Assembly: GCA_030685235.1 (NCBI GenBank)
Contig: MU839144.1
Span: 62,001-126,000, forward strand
Origin: Copromyces sp. CBS 386.78
Lineage: Eukaryota > Ascomycota > Sordariomycetes > Sordariales > Sordariaceae
Direction of reading: 5' to 3'
Length of the DNA: 64,000 nucleotides
In this document: positions 58,324-64,000 of the stretch, in pieces
Numbering within the stretch: position 1 is the first letter of the stretch
How the letters are laid out: each line of letters starts with the position of its first letter
Notes under the pieces: model-generated
Told to the model about the DNA's origin: nothing
Database searches by the model: none
Seen by the model: the letters and a program-made list of their open reading frames with translations, nothing else
Position numbers and translations under genes: made by a program

Positions 58324-58329
58324 GTTGAT
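58221..58329. repeat. TTG/TCG trinucleotide microsatellite
   Basis: About 109 bp consist of TTG units interrupted by TCG and one short break near 58232-58236. Its frames read as poly-Val or poly-Leu and are not genes. The tract lies about 540 bp upstream of the Cys-rich membrane protein gene. Confidence 0.9.
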
Positions 58330-61300
58330 GACGACGAGATTGCTGAAGAAACGATTGCAGGTTTGGTGGGTGTGCGTGATTCAGTTGGTCCCTTGGCCGT
58401 CCGGGGGTATTGTTCTAGGCAAACAAGTACGCGGATCTTCCCTCAGTGTATTTCCCTGATAATGTCCGAGTGTTCCTCTCCGATTAGATCAGTCCAAGCG
58501 AGCGAGCGGACGGACGGTGCGAAGTGTCGTCAAAGCTGAACGATTGATGGCTTTGCCCGTCGTAAAAAGCGGCAGAGTCGGGAGAAGCTCGATTCTCGAG
58601 GAGGAGTCGGGGGAAACGAATGTCGGCGTCGTCGTCGTTGATGAGATGTTGGCGGTAAATGGCAAAAGGAAAAAAGCAATGGGAGTGACAAAAGAGGAAA
58701 AGAGAAAGGCGAAGCGAGGGGAAAGCGGAATGATTACGCAGTGCAAACGAGGGTGTGAGAGAGCGTCAGAGCAGCGTGGATCGACCAATCTGGACTCTGG
58801 CACCGGCTTCTGGCTTTGGTGATGTTATTGGATTGTTGCACTTGTTGGCGGGCTGACTGCAACCGCAACTTTTGGTTCTTTCTTCGCCCGATGGTGGACG
58901 GACGGGACGCCGGCTTCCCTCTTGCTGGGCTGGGCTAGAGAATCGACTTGTGGCCAATCAAAAGACAGGATCCTTCGCATGCTGAAAGTGCTACAACAGT
59001 GCCAGGCACTTGGCTTGGCAGGTGAAACTTGTCCACCAGCTGGCGCGTCTCACTTGCTCCAAATCTCCCAGCTGTTTGTCTCAAAGTTGCAAGTTTCTCA
59101 AATCTTCAATGCTCTGGCAATCTCCTCGGCTCAGTCAGCAACATGCCACGCATGCATCCCTCAACACCAACATTCGGCAACACCTTGTGACCTTTTCCCC
59201 ACGAGACCGACGGCAATTGTGTCGAGAACCATAACAGGATCCCGTCGATTTCCCATTTCTTATTTTCCAGCTCCAATTAGCCTTGGCACTCTTTGTAGGA
59301 GGTCGGGCTGGTCGGCGCAGCCCTTGGCGACCCCTTGGCTCCAGCACATGCCGTGGACTGCGAATCGAAACCATGCCTCTTTGGGGAGTAGCGGCCATTC
59401 CCTTCTTCGCCTTGACCTGCACTCGACATTGATGCTCGAGGTTGACGTCACATCTCTTTGGTTTCAAAATGATGAGATTAATCGATACGCCTTTACATGT
59501 CTGGCAAGTTGTCTCCATGTCGCAACAAACTGAAATGGTTATCTTTAAACAATGAGAGCAAGTGCATGAATGCTAAACACATACCTCCTGTTCTCAACAA
59601 TCGGAGGGCTCTTTGTTTCCCGCCGGTATTTTGGGCCGCCAACCGTCATGTTCCTCTGCTTTGTCTTTGTTCGTATTGGTTGCCCCGCCGTTCAGACTCT
59701 CTTCCCAACTTCAAAAGACCCCCAACACTCACTCCCGTCAGTCCCGTGGAAGGGAGCATCGAACTTGGAGAAAGGCAAACAGAGACGTAACCGAGCCGCT
59801 TCTCCGACACCACCCTTTGACGATACCCCTCTCACGGCGATCCGATCACCCCGGATCTTCCTTCTGCAGCCAATGTCATCATCCCTCGGGTAATATCTGG
59901 CCCTGACATGAAACCCGTGCGGATGCGTATCAGCGACCAAAGAAATTCATAAAGTGGAAAAAGAGACAGCAACATATCGACAAAGTCATGTTCCAGGCGT
60001 CCACAACTCGATATTTGTTTCTTCACTTTCTCACTGGCATATCCAACAAAGTTTCCAGTCAAAGAAGCGTGCATGGCTGTTGTTGCCCCCCTACCCTCAC
60101 AGAGCCTCAAAGTCAAGAGAGGCATATGGTAGTTGACCACATGGCCGGTTGCCTTATATCGCAAAGTTGGGGTTGCCTTGAGCTTGGGATCATCTCCGTG
60201 TTACCAGTGGCTTGCTGCTGTGCCATTCTCCCGTGGCAAAGCCATCTCTGACAACAGGAAAATCGTCCTCTTGCCATCCGATTTTACGCCCGTATGGCAT
60301 GTTCGAAACTTCTTCCGCGCTTACGTGCTTTGGGGTCGAATATCAACGCTGATCCGATGTTCTTGGGCGTGATACTCTTGATCCGGCGGTGAGAGAAGGG
60401 CAGCCATGCACGCATGGGCGGGGATGCTGCGTTGCAGCCTTCTCTAGGTACATCATGTAGTTGCATGGAATGTACATGCGGTCCGGCACATGATATCAAG
60501 TGATGGGTACGGTGACAGAATCAAGAGGACGCCAAGTTTCAATTATCAACACGGGCTAGGACCGGAAACAGCCTCCATGGACGGTCGAACCTTTCCTTCG
60601 GGTGCCGGAACTGACTCCCTCGTGCTTCTCCACGCTGCCGTAGAACCCGCGGATGCCCCCATTAGCTTCCATCCCCTGACAGGTATACCTATCTCGTCCT
60701 TCGGTCACGCAGTCGGGTATGATCAGCTCATCAACATGACAAGGGCGGTCAAGCTCTCATGCACATCAAGTTGTGCTTCAGCTGCTCAAGCTTGTCAGCT
60801 ACTGGCTCCGGACTTCTGGCTTGATGCGTTGTTCTACACCACGGACGCTGTGGAACTCTCCAGACGCGGTTGTGGAAAAAGCACCCATAGGTGCCGTGGT
60901 CATCGAGCCTACCTATTTCAAAGGTATCACCTGATGATAGGACATCAAGCCTCAACTGCCTCCAGACGCGAGATTGCCTGCGCATGTAAGGCACTAACAT
61001 TTGCCTGTAGCACCGCCGAACTTGATCGCTCGTGGGGGTTTCTGACTCCCAATGTCTATCGCAGGGTCATATTGACGGTCAAAAGGAACCCCCACTCGTA
61101 GAGGGTCCTCTGCTACAGTCGCAGCTGGGGTACGTGGTCACTCGTGGAAGATGAGGTTTAAAGTGCGGTTGGAAACACACGACTTCGGGGTTTCCTATTG
61201 GTGACCAAGGCTTTAACCGCCATCGGGACTCGAAGAGAAGTCGCACCAATAGCGAGACTGGCCGGTATCCGCAGCACAACTCCTCATCCGAGCCATGTCT

Positions 61301-63070
61301 ATGAAAGTCAACAGCAAGGTGAGAGCCGTGAACTGTGCTAGCCTTTCCTGCTGTCTCTCACAGCCCATCTCGATACACTCACACACCGGTTTCTCTACGC
61401 CATACCCTGTTTATACACCAGCACAACTGAAAGGCGCCAGAGAAGCCCCGATGATGTCGATTTAGGGTCCGTATTCAAACCCTATGACTTACTAGCTTTA
61501 CCCGCTGGTACACGAGATGTCTTGTATCGCGGAAATCCCGCGTGTGGGAGACGCACCAGAATCTGATTTGACATCTCGCCTTGTATTCTCCTGCCAGCCC
61601 TGCTTTGGAGTGACTTCAAACCCTGTCATAACGGGAACTTGCATATGCTATGGCGATGCGGTCGAGGCAGCATGTATGTCACGCCTTCACTTTTGGTAAG
61701 ATTCACGTCTCCCAACTCGCAAATTACTCAGTTACCAAAGGTTCGAATGTGAACCAAATCTTCTCGCAACTTGAGCGACCCACTAACGATACTGGGAAGT
61801 AGTAGGTTGTGCTACCGTTGTCATTAGAACCGCTTTTCTCTGACACTTTGTATAGTACTTTTGCGGGCCGACGGATGACCGGGCTCGCTCGCTGTTCATA
61901 GGGTATGTGCAAACCCATGAGAAGCTGCACCTTTCCGCTAGCAATCACTCCTGTATAGCGAGTTGTGAAGCAAGGGCGCTTATGATGTCTTGGGCAAGAT
62001 TCCCCGTCGTCGGGACTCGGAGCCTCCAGGTCACGGATACGGATTCCGGCTTACAGTCACGGGCGGGTTGGGTAAGGTCCGCTGTGAGAACCCTTGTCGG
62101 GACACTCATGGGTTTCGAGGCAGCAACTATGAGAATCAAGTTCATTCTGCGGACGACACCGACGTTGACAAGGCGACTATTCACAGAGCAAGATGCCAGC
62201 TCGTTGTGATAAGCGAAGGACTCCAAGCAACACCAACATTGAGTGTCAACGCCTCGGACAAAATCGCCAGGAAAGGCCATCCATATCACTGAAACATACC
62301 GAGCATGACAGCAACCCTCCATCCAGGATGCCTGACAGCTGACAACATTACCAGACAACTCCCGAGTACATAGCGTAGGGCGGGATATGCTCCAAAGACC
62401 GCCTCCAAGCCTGCGGCTCAACATTCCTGGTGCCTGCCCTTCAGGTCGTACGACGGGACACTGCCTATGTGGGCCTTATGTCGCTGCCATCACAGGCTAT
62501 CATTCGGCCGCTCCATCCTCTCAAACGACTCGATGTTTTGACTAGACATCCTTCGAAATGGCATGTCCCAAGGCTTGGAATGCATGCTGCACCTCTCCCA
62601 CACCTCGGCCTTCCAAGCTTCCTTCGTCATGCGCCCCCCTTGCTGTGTTGCAGGTTGACATCCGCTAGTGCCAACTAAATAGGCGTGCAAGGCTACAACA
62701 TGTCGACCCTACGCACGTACTTACGCAGGTAATGCTGGCCGCACATGCACTCCATCTATAAAGAGTGTGCGTGCTGTTACACACCAAGTGTGGCTTACAT
62801 GCCTGGCACTAAAACAGTCGGAAGAAGACCGGCTCATAAGCGGGAGAATCTGAGACCAGCAGACCGGACATTAGCCGAGACTGGGATACCTTGACAACCC
62901 GTGAGCTTCGATAAATGCGTGTCAAATTCTCATCGATACCGACCTGGCGAGTAGGAGTTGGGTGATCTACACCGATCAATCTACGCTGGCAACCAACCTA
63001 TCCAGAATCTCACACCTACACCATTTCGACGACGACACCAACCAGACTGCCATCCACCACTCCGGAGGAG

Positions 63071-63077
63071 TATATAA
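63071..63077 (+). promoter_or_regulatory. Strong TATA box of the small Ser/Asn-rich gene
   Basis: TATATAAGG at 63071 lies 183 bp before the start codon, in GC-richer surroundings. It is the cleanest TATA element in the window and suggests strong or inducible expression. Confidence 0.7.
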
Positions 63078-63253
63078 GGGAGGCTCCGCCCTGGGCTCAT
63101 TGCCATCTGAATAGCATCAGGATCATCAGCAGTCCTCAGCATCTAGCTCATCTCATCATCATTCAACCCATTGTCAGCATCTCAGCTGAACTGAACCGCA
63201 GTCTCATAACAACTGCCTTCACTCATCGGCCAATCCACCAGCCTGCATTCAAA

Positions 63254-63702
63254 ATGTCCGGCCAGGCTTCAACCAACAGTACGTCTATCCCCAGCCACTC
63301 CTTCAGCACAGCACATGGCCCCAAGACCTGTCCACGCACCATGTCAACCTTTCGATCCTCCCTTCTCCCCCTTATTTCCCTTTTCTATCACCAAATCCTT
63401 TCCCATCGCCCCCTCCACCCATCCAGCTAACTCTCCACCAACTCTCAAACCACCCCCTTTACTAACCATTACCTACCTTTTCCAACTCAGACAACTCCAC
63501 CAACTCTTACTCCTCCTCCCCCTCCTCCAACAGCACCAGCAGCAACTCGGTCGACTACTCGGCCTACAAAAACACGTACGGCTCCGCCAACGGCAACACC
63601 CCGATCGATCGGTACAAGGGGCAGAGCCGCTATGAGGAAGGATGGAACCCGCATCATGTTACTAGTGGTGGGAGTGGGGGTGGGGGGTATGGGAAGAAGT
63701 GA
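63254..63702 (+). CDS. Small Ser/Asn-rich protein, 78 residues
   Basis: Exons 63254..63278 and 63491..63702 flank a 212-nt intron (GTACGT donor, CAACTCAG acceptor) and give 78 residues. The sequence starts MSGQASTN, then runs through Ser/Asn-rich repeats to a Tyr-containing part (VDYSAYKNTYGSANG, DRYKGQSRYEEGWNPHH) and ends Gly-rich with KK. There is no signal peptide, membrane helix or cysteine. The composition and size recall small hydrophilic stress- or conidiation-induced fungal proteins, but I do not recognise a named family. The strong TATA box, a C/T-rich leader and a well-formed intron argue that it is real and regulated. Confidence 0.75.
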
Positions 63703-64000
63703 GCTAGCTGCCCATGGTATGGTGGCGAGGAGGGGAGGGATGGAGAACGGCGGGGTCGCTGATGTTCAAGGTCTGATGAAGAAAGTGGCTAAGGTAGTCC
63801 AAGCAGAAATTGCGGGATGCGGAAGTGTTGGCGATGAGCGATGATAAAGGGAGAGCGGGCGGTGAAGAAACCTAGTGAGGTTGAGGTTGGGGTTTGGGTT
63901 GAGGCTGGACCTCATCCGCTTTTCCCTTGTTGTTTGAGTTGATTGGGAGATTCATCGGCATGCATGGATTTACGATCTGGTCTGCTTGGTACGGTTTGTT
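63703..64000. other. 3' region to window edge
   Basis: About 300 bp of 3' flanking sequence of the small gene. G-rich runs; nothing else supported. Confidence 0.4.

Larger units (their letters stand above)
57685..63253. other. Largest gene-free stretch (5.6 kb)
   Basis: This stretch holds the promoter of the Cys-rich membrane gene, a TTG/TCG trinucleotide tract (58221-58329) and a long mixed-composition region. The plus-strand open frame 60490-61101 (203 codons) starts with ATG but shows no third-position bias and no domain. A short hairpin, TAGGGT/ACCCTA with a 10-base loop, lies near 61463-61484. No supported gene or RNA was found. Confidence 0.5.

Noticed and set aside
58111..58539. Poly-Val / poly-Leu open frames
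   Set aside because: They arise from the TTG/TCG microsatellite.
60490..61101. 203-codon plus-strand open frame
   Set aside because: It has an ATG start but no third-position bias, no domain, and no promoter or splice context.
1..64000. CRISPR arrays, operons and prokaryotic promoters
   Set aside because: The window is fungal nuclear DNA with spliceosomal introns; no regular spacer-repeat array is seen.

Overview
This is nuclear DNA of a filamentous ascomycete, almost certainly Neurospora crassa or a sibling species. The genes carry short introns with GTAAGT/GTATGT-type donors, CTAAC-like branch sites and YAG acceptors, codons favour C in the third position, and start sites often read CAACATG or CATCATG. 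The spliced cyclophilin at 5972-7044 gives the 223-residue product with the dual-start leader that I know as N. crassa csr-1. The chromodomain protein at 35300-37000 matches cdp-2 and the glycogen debranching enzyme matches gdn. From memory csr-1 and cdp-2 are NCU00726 and NCU00738, close together on linkage group I, which fits this window; I could not look this up.

Layout. 1-4.5 kb: a MARVEL-like four-helix membrane protein (-) running towards the left edge, and an epsin (-). 6-8.7 kb: csr-1 (+) facing RNA polymerase III subunit RPC6 (-). 9.7-11.4 kb: an MFS transporter (-). 13.9-14.8 kb: a secreted Kre9/Knh1-like wall protein (+). 15.9-19.3 kb: a long Zn2Cys6 regulator (+). 22-24 kb: a cytochrome P450 (+). 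27.6-28.9 kb: a NEDD8-specific protease (+). 29.8-30.6 kb: a Slx9-like ribosome biogenesis factor (-). 31.3-32.8 kb: Uba4 (+). 33.1-34.0 kb: Pam17 (-). 35.3-37.0 kb: cdp-2 (+). 38.7-39.1 kb: a lone Gag-like ORF (-). 40.1-42.7 kb: an unrecognised 848-residue protein (-). 43.6-45.1 kb: a gamma-glutamylcyclotransferase-like protein (+). 45.6-47.2 kb: NAD-dependent glycerol-3-phosphate dehydrogenase (-). 50.2-55.1 kb: glycogen debranching enzyme (+). 56.7-57.7 kb: a cysteine-rich single-pass membrane protein (-). 63.3-63.7 kb: a small Ser/Asn-rich protein behind a strong TATA box (+).

Most of these are ordinary housekeeping genes with no cluster logic: endocytosis, protein folding, Pol III transcription, tRNA thiolation and urmylation, mitochondrial import, heterochromatin, glycerol and glycogen metabolism. 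The P450, the MFS transporter and the Zn2Cys6 regulator are separated by several kb and by unrelated genes, so I do not call a metabolite cluster. I found no convincing new multi-gene system. The points most worth a second look are an in-frame TAG followed by 140 open codons at the left edge, a mitochondrial-type leader in frame on the glycerol-3-phosphate dehydrogenase, a start codon that seems to form a whole coding exon in the Slx9 gene, a solitary Gag-like gene, an approximately 89% A+T relic beside cdp-2, and a recurring TACCTAGGTA / TACCTCTAGGTAGG intergenic motif with a perfect 22-bp palindrome.

Exon boundaries were derived by hand from splice signals and reading-frame continuity. Gene coordinates run from start codon to stop codon; untranslated regions are not mapped.
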